A DNA stretch of 64,000 nucleotides from assembly GCF_048820935.1 (NCBI RefSeq), contig NZ_JBMERD010000006.1, positions 62,001 to 126,000 on the forward strand. The letters are read 5' to 3'. Of this stretch, positions 43,232 through 51,992 are shown one piece after another. The notes beneath the pieces were generated by a model that saw only the letters and a list, made by a program, of their open reading frames with translations, was not told the DNA's origin and did not search any database. Within the stretch, counting starts at the first letter, position 1. Each line of letters starts with the position of its first letter. The stretch comes from Algicoccus sp048820935 (GTDB lineage: Bacteria; Pseudomonadota; Gammaproteobacteria; Burkholderiales; Burkholderiaceae_B). The position numbers and the translations under genes are program-made.

Positions 43232-44107
43232 ATGGATACCAATTTTTTACATAATTTTCTTTTAATCGTGGAATGCGGTTCCATGTCCGAAGCGGCGAGA
43301 CGGCTTGATATCACGCCTGCTGCAATTGCACAGCAAGTGCGATCACTTGAGCGAACCTTTGGCACCAGTCTGCTCCAAAGAGCTGGCCGAACCGTAAAAC
43401 CCACACCTGCTGGGCAACGCTTATTCGAACAAGCTAAACCTTTAATTCAATCAATCGAAGCCCTTAAACAAACGATTAACCTGGACCCATTCCAAGGTGA
43501 TTTACGATTGGGTGCTATTAACACTGCTTTGCACAGTTTCCTGCCACATACGCTCAAAGCATTTAATACAGCCCACCCCGGCATCCACATTTCGATCTTA
43601 TCTGGCCATACCCCAGAACTCATTACGCAACTTGAAAGAAATGAAATTGATGCCGCTGTCTGCATTCATCCAAGCTTTACCTTCACAAAAGCCTGGCGCT
43701 GGGATCGTTTACGGATCGAACCACTCACTTTACTAGCACCGATTGAGGCACCAATCGTCACCCCCAAAAAACTCTTTGAACGTTACCCCCTAATTCGCTA
43801 CGACCGACGTTTAGCCGGCGGTAAACAAGCTGAACAATATATTCGTCAGCACATCACAACTCAGCCCACTGAATTGGTCGAACTTAGCTCAATTCTTGCG
43901 ATTGGTCTCATGGTCGAGGCCGGATTGGGCGTATCTGTCATTCCAGACATTGACTCCAAATTGCTCAATCATTTAAATGTTCAAAAAGTCAGTTTGATTG
44001 ATCAGTCACAACTTCGAGAAATCGGTCTTTTGTCGCATCAACACTCACTTAAAAAACCACTATTAGACGAGTTGCTTCGGTGCTATCACAGCACACAGGC
44101 GTCATAA
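43232..44107 (+). CDS. LysR-type transcriptional regulator of the CoA-transferase operon
   Basis: The 291-residue protein starts MDTNFLHNFLLIVECGSMSEAARRLDITPAAIAQQVRSLERTFGTSLLQRAGRTVKPT, a standard LysR HTH and dimer helix, followed by a ligand-binding domain. It is divergent from, and likely controls, the CitE-like / Bug / CoA-transferase operon; a 6-base palindrome lies in the gap. The HTH begins at residue 5, so the start is secure. Confidence 0.93.
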   Translation: MDTNFLHNFLLIVECGSMSEAARRLDITPAAIAQQVRSLERTFGTSLLQRAGRTVKPTPAGQRLFEQAKPLIQSIEALKQTINLDPFQGDLRLGAINTALHSFLPHTLKAFNTAHPGIHISILSGHTPELITQLERNEIDAAVCIHPSFTFTKAWRWDRLRIEPLTLLAPIEAPIVTPKKLFERYPLIRYDRRLAGGKQAEQYIRQHITTQPTELVELSSILAIGLMVEAGLGVSVIPDIDSKLLNHLNVQKVSLIDQSQLREIGLLSHQHSLKKPLLDELLRCYHSTQAS

Positions 44108-44242
44108 GACAGGCAACAAGGTATCCACAAGCCACTAGACGATTTTCAGCAGGCTTTGGACCAAAGCTTTAAGATAGGCGCAGTCTTTTCATAGGTTTTT
44201 GACAAACCTCCAGATCTTAGCCAACCATACGGAGAACGCATC

Positions 44243-46264
44243 GTGCCAAGCACATATGAATTAACGTTACGCGGAATTGTGCTGGGTGCGCTCATCACAC
44301 TGATTTTTACCGCTTCTAACGTCTACCTCGGTCTGAAGGTGGGCATGACCTTTGCGTCTTCAATTCCCGCAGCCGTCATCTCCATGGCATTGTTAGGCTT
44401 CTTTAAAAACAGCAACATTCTGGAAAACAACATTGTCCAAACGCAAGCATCGGCTGCCGGCACGCTTTCTGCCGTCATTTTTGTGTTGCCCGCTTTGCTC
44501 ATGATGGGTTATTGGCAAAACTTCCCGTTGTTTCAAACAACCATGATTTGTTTGTGCGGTGGGATATTAGGCGTTATTTTTACCATTCCATTGCGCCGTA
44601 CGCTCGTCGTCAAAAGTGATCTACCCTATCCTGAAGGTGTTGCCGCGGCTGAAATTCTCAAAGCCGGCCATGAAGAAGTCCCTCGCGATAAAACCGCCCG
44701 ACAATCCAGAAGTGTCCATGACATCTTGTCAGGCGCCGTTTGGGCAGGCTTTTTTAGCTTACTCACCAGTGGCTTACGTGTTGCCTCTGACAGCTATAGC
44801 ACGTGGATTCACGCAGGTCGTGTTGTCTTTCAGCTCCCACTCGGTTTGTCGTTTGCATTAGTCGGTGCCGGTTATCTCGTGGGGATTGGTGCAGGGATTG
44901 CGCTCCTAACCGGTGTCATTCTGTCTTGGGGCATTGCCGTTCCTTGGCTCATGTTACTGACATCTGAAACACAAAACCTCGACACAATTGCACTGGCTCA
45001 ACAGCTTTGGGTTGAAAAAGTCCGTCTGATTGGTGCTGGCATGATTGCCATTGCAGCCATCTGGACACTGATCACATTGATGAAACCCATGATCGAAGGT
45101 TTGCGGATTTCTTTCTCCGCCTTCAAACAAACGACATTTCAGACTGAAGAGAATCGTCTAGACACTGACCTATCGCCTAAAACACTACTGATCATCACAA
45201 CCATTACTGTCGTTTTACTAGCGGGTACTTTTTATACATTTGTCGATGAATCCAATCTGTCATCCTTTATCGCTTGGACGCTTGTGCTCACAGGAACGTT
45301 CTTAAGTGTCATCATCGGTTTCTTAGTGGCTGCTGCCTGCGGATACATGGCTGGACTTGTTGGTTCATCCGCCAGTCCCATTTCCGGGATTGCTGTCATC
45401 GCCATTTTGGTGAGTTCGCTTACCTATCTAGGCATTGGACAACTGCATCAAATCCTAGATGATCCGCAAACTATCCATTTCTTAACCGCCCTTGCGCTAT
45501 TTTGCACAGCGGTGGTCATTGCTGTCGCAGCCATTTCAAATGACAACCTTCAAGACTTAAAAACGGGTTTGCTCGTGCACGCTACACCATGGCGACAACA
45601 GGTTGCCCTTTTGATCGGGTGTGCCGTCGGTGCAGTCGCCATACCACCGATTCTAAACACGCTCTATGATGCCTATGGATTCATTGGCAACCTTCCTCGT
45701 GAAGGCATGGATCCCACACAGGCTTTAGCGGCACCTCAGGCATCTCTCATGATCACAATTGCAGATGGCCTTTTCAATCGCACGATTGACTGGACCTACA
45801 TTTTGATTGGGATTGCAGTCGGGATTGGGGCGATCAGCATCGACATTCTCCTGCGTCGAAACACACGATTCAAATTGCCACCACTGGCAATTGCTCTGGG
45901 ACTGTACCTTCCGCCAGATGTTGCCACAGCCATGTTCATGGGTTCCCTCGTGTCCTGGTGGACGATTACACAAACCCAGCATCATTGCCAGAAAAATGGC
46001 CTGGATGAACATTCGACACTAGGCGAACTTGGAAAAATTGAACGCAAAGGAACCCTATTTGCTTCAGGCCTCATTGTGGGCGAAAGTCTAGTCGGTGTTG
46101 TGCTCGCAATGATTATTGTGGCTTCGGTGACAACAGGTGGCAGCGATGCACCTCTATCTATCGTTAGTAAGGGATTTGAGTCGACTGCGAACATCATCGG
46201 ACTTGTGGCTTTTATCGGTATGCTCATCCTATTTGCTCGCCGCTTATTAAAAACGATTCGATAA
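44243..46264 (+). CDS. OPT family oligopeptide transporter
   Basis: The 673-residue membrane protein has about 16 hydrophobic segments and the family phrases FTASNVYLGLKVGMTFASSIPAAVISMALLGFF near the N-terminus, NNIVQTQASAAGTLSAVIFVLPAL and DLPYPEGVAAAEILKAG. These proteins import peptides or metal-chelator complexes by proton symport. The GTG start has GGAG 8 bases before it. It stands alone before the broken Old Yellow Enzyme gene, with an 82-base gap; no peptidase is linked. The substrate is unknown. Confidence 0.92.
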   Translation: MPSTYELTLRGIVLGALITLIFTASNVYLGLKVGMTFASSIPAAVISMALLGFFKNSNILENNIVQTQASAAGTLSAVIFVLPALLMMGYWQNFPLFQTTMICLCGGILGVIFTIPLRRTLVVKSDLPYPEGVAAAEILKAGHEEVPRDKTARQSRSVHDILSGAVWAGFFSLLTSGLRVASDSYSTWIHAGRVVFQLPLGLSFALVGAGYLVGIGAGIALLTGVILSWGIAVPWLMLLTSETQNLDTIALAQQLWVEKVRLIGAGMIAIAAIWTLITLMKPMIEGLRISFSAFKQTTFQTEENRLDTDLSPKTLLIITTITVVLLAGTFYTFVDESNLSSFIAWTLVLTGTFLSVIIGFLVAAACGYMAGLVGSSASPISGIAVIAILVSSLTYLGIGQLHQILDDPQTIHFLTALALFCTAVVIAVAAISNDNLQDLKTGLLVHATPWRQQVALLIGCAVGAVAIPPILNTLYDAYGFIGNLPREGMDPTQALAAPQASLMITIADGLFNRTIDWTYILIGIAVGIGAISIDILLRRNTRFKLPPLAIALGLYLPPDVATAMFMGSLVSWWTITQTQHHCQKNGLDEHSTLGELGKIERKGTLFASGLIVGESLVGVVLAMIIVASVTTGGSDAPLSIVSKGFESTANIIGLVAFIGMLILFARRLLKTIR

Positions 46265-46391
46265 CTTTCATATCACGATCAACGCAACAATACGATCCTA
46301 CTACCAATGGCAATCATCTTGTTTGCAATTTCACAAGGAAATTAACGTGCAACAAATTTTTGAACCCATTACGCTGGCCGGTCATAATGTG

Positions 46392-46570
46392 AATACACCC
46401 TCTCATCATGCTGCGCATGATAAGGGGCTTCTCGCTCCGCGATGACCTTTGGAGTCATTCCAAAGGGTTGAGAGCGTGACCGGTATTCTCGGTTTGCCGG
46501 CAGAGCTTTTGTCTGCTGGCAACTGCCCATCCTTTCGGTGGGTCAGCTTGAGTTTCCATGCCCAGTAACG
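46392..46570 (-). ncRNA. Candidate omega RNA (reRNA) of the TnpB element
   Basis: In TnpB systems the guide RNA overlaps the 3' end of tnpB and runs through the right end of the element into flanking DNA, which supplies the guide. Here that interval holds an 8-bp hairpin CCTTTGGA-GTCAT-TCCAAAGG (46446-46466) and the terminal hairpin at 46406-46420. The guide would read leftwards from 46391 into the first codons of the OYE gene. The boundary at the 5' side is arbitrary. Confidence 0.4.
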
Positions 46571-47758
46571 GGCACCAATGTTGTAGCTGGCATTCAGGTC
46601 GGCGTTGTATTGCTTGCCACTGGCGAACGTGGCCAGTTCGTGCTGCTTTGGATTGCGCTTAACGCGGCCAGAGCCGTCAAAGGCCCATGAGGATGTGCCA
46701 CGGGCATACACGTAAACCACCTTGCCGCCCACCTCGGTGAACTTTTGCTCGATGAGCGTGGCAAGCCGGCGATGAGTCCATGCGTGAAAGCGCTGTTTCA
46801 TGCTTGAGCGTTTAGCCCCAGCCTTTGGTCGCCATCCTTTGAGGTTTTCCAAAACAATGACGTCCGCGCCCTGTTCAAGGGCGAAGTCCACCAGCTGTCT
46901 GGAAACAGTTTGAGCAATATGCTCGTTGTAATGCCGCACCTTGCGGTACAGGGTGCTACAAAAGCCTTGCGAGAGCTTGGCTGTTTTGCGTGCCTTTGTC
47001 CGAATCAGGGTGCAGCACTTGTCGCGACGGTCTATGTCCGCTGCCGGATGAAAAAACCTCCGTGCAGCGACAGTGCCGTTTTTGGAAACGATGCTGGCAA
47101 CGGCCAGCGTGTTGATGCCGACATCCACGGAACAGACATGCTCACTGGAAGGGCGTGAAACCTTCTTGATGCTGAATGGTACCGACAGATGGCAGTGTTT
47201 GCCGACGATCAGGCTGGGCGATTGCATGGTGTTTTGAAGGTGGCGTTGACGCACCTTCTTGATTCCCATCTCATGCCACAACCATTCTTTACCATCCCAC
47301 AGCTTCAGGTATGCGCGAGTGTAGTCCTCGTTAAACTTGAACAGCTGCCCACGGTACATGGCCGGATAACAGCCGGAGTCTGCATTGAAGACGGGTGGCT
47401 TGGCGGTTCGGCTTTTGCGCTCGCCTCGTTGCCAGGCTGCGTAGCGCGTCAGATAGGACGAAACCTGCCCCTTGGCGAACTCGATCACAGCGCGGCGCAA
47501 ATACGATGGGAACTTGTAGAAGCGCTTTTGGAAATAGGTGTGTCGAGTTTTAGGATTTTTCGCAGTAGGGTGAATCAGGCGCTCAGTTGCTGCGCAAAAG
47601 ATATCTGCCTGGCAAAGCGCCGGCCAATTATTCAGGATGATAATAGACACGGCACGACAAAACGCCCTGTACTCGTGGAGAGTCAGGCGCATCAGCTCTT
47701 TTTGCTGAGCGGTGGCTTGCAGTGGCCACTTGTCAGTGCGTATCATTGCCTTATTCAT
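46406..47758 (-). CDS. tnpB: TnpB, IS605 OrfB-type RNA-guided nuclease
   Basis: The 450-residue protein has the RuvC-like triad intact: D212 in VCSVDVGINTLA, E304 in VIVLENLKGW, and D387 in NADLNASYNIGARY. Unlike most TnpB proteins, the zinc ribbon between the last two motifs has no CxxC pairs: the segment YARGTSSWAFDGSGRVKRN (351-369) contains none of the four Cys. This matches a known divergent branch, seen for example in cyanobacterial IS605 elements, that keeps DGSG-x-V-x-R in that place. The N-terminal 200 residues correspond to the wedge/REC DNA-binding part. TnpB proteins cut DNA with an omega RNA and favour retention of the element. The stop codon lies inside the right-end hairpin. 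Confidence 0.9.
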   Translation of the reverse strand: MNKAMIRTDKWPLQATAQQKELMRLTLHEYRAFCRAVSIIILNNWPALCQADIFCAATERLIHPTAKNPKTRHTYFQKRFYKFPSYLRRAVIEFAKGQVSSYLTRYAAWQRGERKSRTAKPPVFNADSGCYPAMYRGQLFKFNEDYTRAYLKLWDGKEWLWHEMGIKKVRQRHLQNTMQSPSLIVGKHCHLSVPFSIKKVSRPSSEHVCSVDVGINTLAVASIVSKNGTVAARRFFHPAADIDRRDKCCTLIRTKARKTAKLSQGFCSTLYRKVRHYNEHIAQTVSRQLVDFALEQGADVIVLENLKGWRPKAGAKRSSMKQRFHAWTHRRLATLIEQKFTEVGGKVVYVYARGTSSWAFDGSGRVKRNPKQHELATFASGKQYNADLNASYNIGARYWAWKLKLTHRKDGQLPADKSSAGKPRIPVTLSTLWNDSKGHRGARSPLSCAA

Positions 47759-47781
47759 GATTGATATTTTGGATGATCAAT

Positions 47782-48219
47782 ATGAATAACGCAACACTAA
47801 AAACCAGCAGTCATAGTGCATACAGGCTTTATTACCATTTGGTTCTGTCAATGAAGTACAGGCATAAATGTCTGTCGGCACCCATGCTAAACAGGCTTGA
47901 TAGCCTGATGCGTGACCTGCTAATCAAATGGCGCTGCGAAATGGTGGAGTTTGGCGGTGAGGCAGATCATGTTCACCTGCTGTTTGAAGCACCGCCGACA
48001 GTCAAACCGTCCGACCTGGTGCGCAACCTGAAATCCGTATCAGCCCGGCACATGCGTAAAGAGTTCGCAGCGGAGTTGGCCCCATTTTACTGGAAGCCGT
48101 ACTTCTGGAACAGTGCTTACGCCCTGATCAGTGTTGGCAGCCGGGCAAATATCGAAACCTTGCTGCGTTACATCGAGAATCAGGATGATCCACGCAAAAT
48201 GGTTAAGCCGCTTGACTAG
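47782..48219 (+). CDS. tnpA: TnpA, IS200/IS605 Y1 transposase
   Basis: The 145-residue HUH-superfamily transposase moves single-stranded DNA using one catalytic Tyr. The metal-binding HVH is in GGEADHVHLLFEAPP (about residues 63-65 from this start) and the nucleophile is the Tyr in LLRYIENQDDP (about residue 130). I use ATG 47782, with GGA(T)G 7 bases before it; an in-frame TTG at 47761 is less likely. Length and both motifs are intact, so the element could be active. The gene is divergent from tnpB. Confidence 0.93.
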   Translation: MNNATLKTSSHSAYRLYYHLVLSMKYRHKCLSAPMLNRLDSLMRDLLIKWRCEMVEFGGEADHVHLLFEAPPTVKPSDLVRNLKSVSARHMRKEFAAELAPFYWKPYFWNSAYALISVGSRANIETLLRYIENQDDPRKMVKPLD

Positions 48220-49393
48220 CGCACGATGCTGCGCATATGGGCGTAGGATGCGCGGCTGGTTTGCTCAAAAACCGTCTAGTCATGGCGCCCTTAACCCGCT
48301 CACGTGCGCAACCAGACGGAGTTCCCGGCGAACTAGCTGCCCAATACTATGCACAACGTAGCGGACTTGGTCTGATCATTGCCGAGGCCACCCAGCCCTC
48401 TGTTGTCGGCCAAGGCTATCTTCTAACACTCGGTCTCTATACGCCCGAGCACATTGCCGGCTGGCGCAAAATCACCGATGCAGTGCACGATGGCGGCAGT
48501 CGCATTTTTATTCAACTGTTACACGTGGGTCGGGTTTCCCATCCAGACAATCGATCAGACGGTGGTCAAGCACTGGCTCCCTCAGCAATACAACATGGTT
48601 CGACTATTTTTACACCGACAGGTATGCAGGATGTGCCAATGCCACGTGAAATGACTGCTGAAGACATCCACCAGACTTTGGCCGATTTTGTCCACGGCGC
48701 ACGTTGTGCCATTGAAGCTGGCGCAGACGGGGTAGAAATACATGCTGCCAATGCCTACCTAATTCACCAGTTCATGGCCCCTAGCGCTAACCAACGCAAC
48801 GATGAATATGGCGGATCCCTAGAAAACCGCGCGCGGTTTGCCATCGAGGCAGCCAAAGCCATTGCTAACGCATTGGTCCTGAGCGAACCGCTATCCGCCT
48901 TTCACCAGGCATGAATCTATGGGGTATCGATGAAGGAGAAGATGCCGCAGACCTATACCGCTATCTAGTCGGCGAACTCGATAAACTGCAACTCGGCTAC
49001 CTGCACATCACGCAATACGGCTTAGGTGAGCAATTACTACACGATATACGCAAGCTATGGCGCGGTACGCTGGTCTTGAATCGGCCCGGTCGTGCGCGAG
49101 AAGACATTGTGGTGCAGACATCGCAAGTGGGCTGGCAGATCTTGAGTCCTACGGGCAGATGGTTCTGGCTAACCCCGATTTTGTCGAACGTCTAAAGCAA
49201 AATGCGCCCATGAATGAAGCCGATCCAGCAACCTTCTTTGTTGGTGGTGAAAAAGGCTATACCGATTATCCGAGTCTATAACAGTCAGGCTTTATCTAAC
49301 TAAATGAGCCATGCTTAGCTTTCTTAATCGAGCGTGATGAATGGTCATCCCCCTTAATCGGGAAGAGTCAGATGCCCAAACTGGACGCATCAT

Positions 49394-49434
49394 AAAAAAA
49401 TCCCACTGACTGTTAAATCAGTGGGATTTTTTTT
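49394..49434 (-). terminator. Terminator of the tRNA operon
   Basis: A long stem AATCCCACTGA / TCAGTGGGATT with an 8-base loop is flanked by seven A and eight T residues, working in both directions. It lies 3 bases past the tRNA-Asp 3' end. Confidence 0.92.
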
Positions 49435-49437
49435 AGT

Positions 49438-49514
49438 TGGCGGAGCGGACGGGACTCGAACCCGCGACCCCCGGCGTGACAGGCCGGTATTCTAACCAAC
49501 TGAACTACCGCTCC
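49438..49514 (-). tRNA. tRNA-Asp (GTC)
   Basis: A 77-base cloverleaf with acceptor stem GGAGCGG / CCGCTCC, anticodon GTC in loop CTGTCAC, T-loop GGTTCGAGTCC and an encoded CCA (49438-49440 on the complement). It is the last tRNA of the Ala-Glu-Asp cluster. Confidence 0.97.
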
Positions 49515-49535
49515 TAAACGGTACTACAGCATTCT

Positions 49536-49611
49536 TGGCGTCCCCTAGGGGATTCGAACCCCTGTACCCACCGTGAAAGGGTGGTGTCCTAGGCCTCTAG
49601 ACGAAGGGGAC
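49536..49611 (-). tRNA. tRNA-Glu (TTC)
   Basis: A 76-base cloverleaf with acceptor GTCCCCT / AGGGGAC, anticodon TTC in loop CTTTCAC, T-loop GGTTCGAATCC and an encoded CCA. It is 21 bases upstream of tRNA-Asp on the same strand. Confidence 0.97.
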
Positions 49612-49627
49612 CCGGACTTCGCATTCT

Positions 49628-49703
<76 letters not shown>

Positions 49704-49957
49704 ACATGTAGCAAGATCTAGCTCCTGCTGATGTTAACGCAACTTCGAAGCTTTTGTAAACTGCCCGTATTTGTTTCGAACTGTCTACTTTTGTTCCGTT
49801 GTTTCGTGAACATGTGTGTTCCTGCGAAAACAGAATTATGCACCATCTAAAAAATAAATGCAAATCCACTCGTTTCGTAATGCCAAAAGACATGTTGTTT
49901 TATTGCAATCTCCAAGGCAATATGTAGAACTTTGATTCTTTATTAGGCATACGTCAC

Positions 49958-50389
49958 ATGACTACACAGCAGATGTCTGAGCAAATGATTCGTGAACAAG
50001 GATGGACACCCGTCACACATAACATGGGGCCTTTCATGGACCTTCTGAGTCCCATCTGGTCCAAAGGTGGAGGCGCTGACAAAGAGTATGGTGTTTTAAT
50101 TACAGAAAAACACTTAAATATCAACGGTGTCGCCCACGGCGGACTTCTCATGTCGTTGGTCGATCAAATCATTAGCCTTGTCATCAACGACCACTACGGA
50201 CCTACCAACATGTCCACAATTGACATGAGTACACACTTCATCAGCCCTGCGGCTCACAATGACTGGGTCATCGCATCGGTTCAAATTAAACAGCGCACAC
50301 GCCGTATGGTGTTTGCAACAACACAACTCACTGTTGGTGAACGTGTTGTTTTATCTGGACAAGCCATCATGCGACTTAAAACCTCATAA
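49958..50389 (+). CDS. PaaI-like hotdog thioesterase
   Basis: The 143-residue single hotdog-fold protein has NINGVAHGGLLMSLVDQIISLVI with the HGG and Asp of PaaI/YbgC-like thioesterases and a following TIDMSTHFISPAAHNDWV strand. Such enzymes hydrolyse CoA thioesters, often aromatic or short acyl. No catabolic cluster surrounds it. The start MTTQQMSEQMIREQGW is used. It converges on a LysR gene, with the stops adjoining. Confidence 0.85.
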   Translation: MTTQQMSEQMIREQGWTPVTHNMGPFMDLLSPIWSKGGGADKEYGVLITEKHLNINGVAHGGLLMSLVDQIISLVINDHYGPTNMSTIDMSTHFISPAAHNDWVIASVQIKQRTRRMVFATTQLTVGERVVLSGQAIMRLKTS

Positions 50390-50390
50390 G

Positions 50391-51317
50391 TCACAGCTGC
50401 TCACTGTCTCGCCAGCAACCATTTTCAGACAATGTGTGAACTAAGTTCACACACAACTGCCAGACTGAGCTGGCTGCCGTTGACAGCGGCAAATGCGCTG
50501 ATCGACATAAAACCACATCTCGGTAGAGCGCAGGCGAATCAACCGTGGTGACACTGAGCAAACCCTGATCAATCTCAGGCTGCAAAGGCATCACTGGCAA
50601 AAGTGTATGCCCTAACCCGGCCAGTAGAGAGGTCCGCAAGATACTAATCGAGCTGATGTCAGCAACCACATTCGGTGCGGCATAACCTTGCTCTTGGGCT
50701 AATTGTTCGATAATGGGACGTACGCCATGCGGGTTTGACGGCAAAATCAATGGCATGGTCAGTGCCTCATGCAGGCTCATGGCTTTTCGCTCGGGCTGTT
50801 GCGCCGCTGTGCTAATGAGTGACAGACGTTCACGCAATATCGGTTGCACTAAGAAATCATCTTGTAAGCCATCATCAAACAACACAGCCATGTGAATCTG
50901 CCCACTACGCAATTGTCGACTGAGGTTACCAGTCAGTTCTTCCGTTAGCTCTAGATGAATCTTTGGAAATTTCGTGCGCACTTCTTGCAACAATGGCAAC
51001 GCGAGCGCATTTGAGACACTGTGCGCTAAACCAAAGGTCACGACCCCTTCCGGTGTCTGACTGAGCGTACGGATGGTCTGCGTCGCATCTTCAACTTGAC
51101 GAAGAATCGCTTGTGCATGCGTCAGAAACACCTCACCAGCCTCTGTAAGCTCAACGCCCTGACGACTTCTAAAGAACAACGGAGTTTGCAAATAATCCTC
51201 TAGCTGGGCGATCTGATAGCTCAACGCAGATTGAGCAACATAAACCTGCTGGGCAGCCTTTAAGAAGCTGCCCTGGCGTGCAATCGCCACAAAATACATT
51301 AATTGTTTAAGCGTCAT
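50391..51317 (-). CDS. LysR-type transcriptional regulator
   Basis: A 308-residue LysR protein: HTH in MTLKQLMYFVAIARQGSFLKAAQQVYVAQSALSYQIAQLEDYL, then a substrate-binding domain with VTFGLAHSVSNALALPLL. The N-terminus resembles the Nac/TcuR-like group. It is not divergent from any obvious operon; a T-N11-A palindrome 31-49 bases upstream of its own start suggests autoregulation. The target genes are unknown. Confidence 0.92.
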   Translation of the reverse strand: MTLKQLMYFVAIARQGSFLKAAQQVYVAQSALSYQIAQLEDYLQTPLFFRSRQGVELTEAGEVFLTHAQAILRQVEDATQTIRTLSQTPEGVVTFGLAHSVSNALALPLLQEVRTKFPKIHLELTEELTGNLSRQLRSGQIHMAVLFDDGLQDDFLVQPILRERLSLISTAAQQPERKAMSLHEALTMPLILPSNPHGVRPIIEQLAQEQGYAAPNVVADISSISILRTSLLAGLGHTLLPVMPLQPEIDQGLLSVTTVDSPALYRDVVLCRSAHLPLSTAASSVWQLCVNLVHTLSENGCWRDSEQL

Positions 51318-51626
51318 ATCAGACTCAACGGATTGAATGACACTCTATTATCTGGTTTTTAGATAACAAGATCAATAAACAATTCTTTTCAGATACAAAG
51401 AATTCATGTCAAATAGAACCTAACAAAGACAGGCAGCGCCCCCAGATTACCGTCCGGGTGTTTTTAAAGAAACATTGAAAGATGTTTAAGTCGGTACAAA
51501 AAATCCGACACACTTCAAGAATTCGCACTGCCTGCAAAAGCACTTTTAACCAGAAAGTGAACATGTATCAGCGGCAACCAGAAGTCCGCTCACATCGATT
51601 GCCAATGGGTGACACCGGTTCACACA
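51318..51626. other. Intergenic region upstream of the LysR gene
   Basis: About 309 bases without a credible gene. It holds the LysR-type palindrome at 51348-51366 and AT-rich DNA; a 62-codon plus-strand frame at 51482-51670 has no ribosome site or family support. Confidence 0.5.
51348..51366. promoter_or_regulatory. T-N11-A LysR-type palindrome
   Basis: TTATCT-GGTTTTT-AGATAA, perfect 6-base arms with 7-base spacer, conforms to the T-N11-A rule and lies just upstream of the LysR start at 51317. Confidence 0.55.
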
Positions 51627-51992
51627 TCAGTCAACCGGTTTTCCCTCAGTCAAACGCAACCAGCCTTTGACAACTCGGTAAATGCACCACACCGCAGTAG
51701 CTAACATCACAGGCATACCGACAACAAACCAAACCAGTACAAAACCAATGGCATAGCCAATCAAGCCATACCAAAAAGTTCGGATTTGCCAGTCAAAATG
51801 ACTCTCCAGCCAAGTACCAGCCACGGCATCTCGTTTCAGATAATTAAGCACGATCGCCACGATCGGCGTGAGCATCACAAAACAACCAAGTCCATATAGT
51901 AAGTAATTGATTTGTGTCAGATTAATTTCAGACGATAAGGATCGTTCTGAACTGAGGAGTTCAGATGAGTTGTGGATTTCAAGATCAGACAT
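51627..51992 (-). CDS. DUF4870-like small membrane protein
   Basis: The 121-residue protein has a Ser/Glu-rich N-terminus and three hydrophobic segments starting NYLLYGLGCFVMLTPIVAIVLNYLKR, with the phrase GTWLESHFDWQIRTFWYGLIG characteristic of the DUF4870/YccF-like small membrane proteins of Burkholderiales. Function unknown. Its start overlaps the end of the MFS gene by 8 bases, so the two are probably made together. Confidence 0.75.
   Translation of the reverse strand: MSDLEIHNSSELLSSERSLSSEINLTQINYLLYGLGCFVMLTPIVAIVLNYLKRDAVAGTWLESHFDWQIRTFWYGLIGYAIGFVLVWFVVGMPVMLATAVWCIYRVVKGWLRLTEGKPVD

Larger units (their letters stand above)
46392..48263. mobile_element. IS200/IS605-family insertion sequence with tnpA and tnpB
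   Basis: The element is about 1.87 kb, judged by rejoining the interrupted host gene (GHNV + LKNR), and makes no target duplication, as expected for single-strand Y1 transposition. tnpB (minus) and tnpA (plus) are divergent and 23 bases apart, the IS605 arrangement. Subterminal hairpins occur at both ends: TCATGC-TGC-GCATGA (46406-46420) at the tnpB side, and GCGCAT / ATGCGC (48231-48253) at the tnpA side; both ends share ATGCTGCGCAT. Exact tips are uncertain by a few bases because the host join could shift. Confidence 0.85.
46347..49281 (+). pseudogene. Old Yellow Enzyme (NemA-like) gene split by an IS and two frameshifts
   Basis: The gene starts with GTG 46347 (AAGGAA 7 bases before) and reads VQQIFEPITLAGHNV to 46391. 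The IS then intervenes, and the frame resumes at about 48264 as LKNRLVMAPLTRSRAQPDG, exactly where OYE proteins continue. Visible OYE features are EATQPSVVGQGY, the HAANAYLIHQF active-site block with HxxN, and the C-terminal FFVGGEKGYTDYPSL. Two single-base deletions are needed to keep the protein in one frame: near 48870-48873 (frame resumes IGPERTAIRLSPG) and near 49111-49114 (frame resumes ADIASGLADLE). OYE reductases use NADPH and FMN to reduce activated alkenes and nitro esters. As read, no functional enzyme can be made. Confidence 0.88.

Noticed and set aside
47189..47764. 191-codon plus-strand frame opposite tnpB
   Set aside because: It overlaps the conserved TnpB sequence throughout and ends where tnpB starts; a shadow frame.
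51482..51670. 62-codon plus-strand frame in the gap between LysR and DUF4870 genes
   Set aside because: No ribosome site, no hydrophobic or domain pattern, and it overlaps the end of the conserved DUF4870-like gene.
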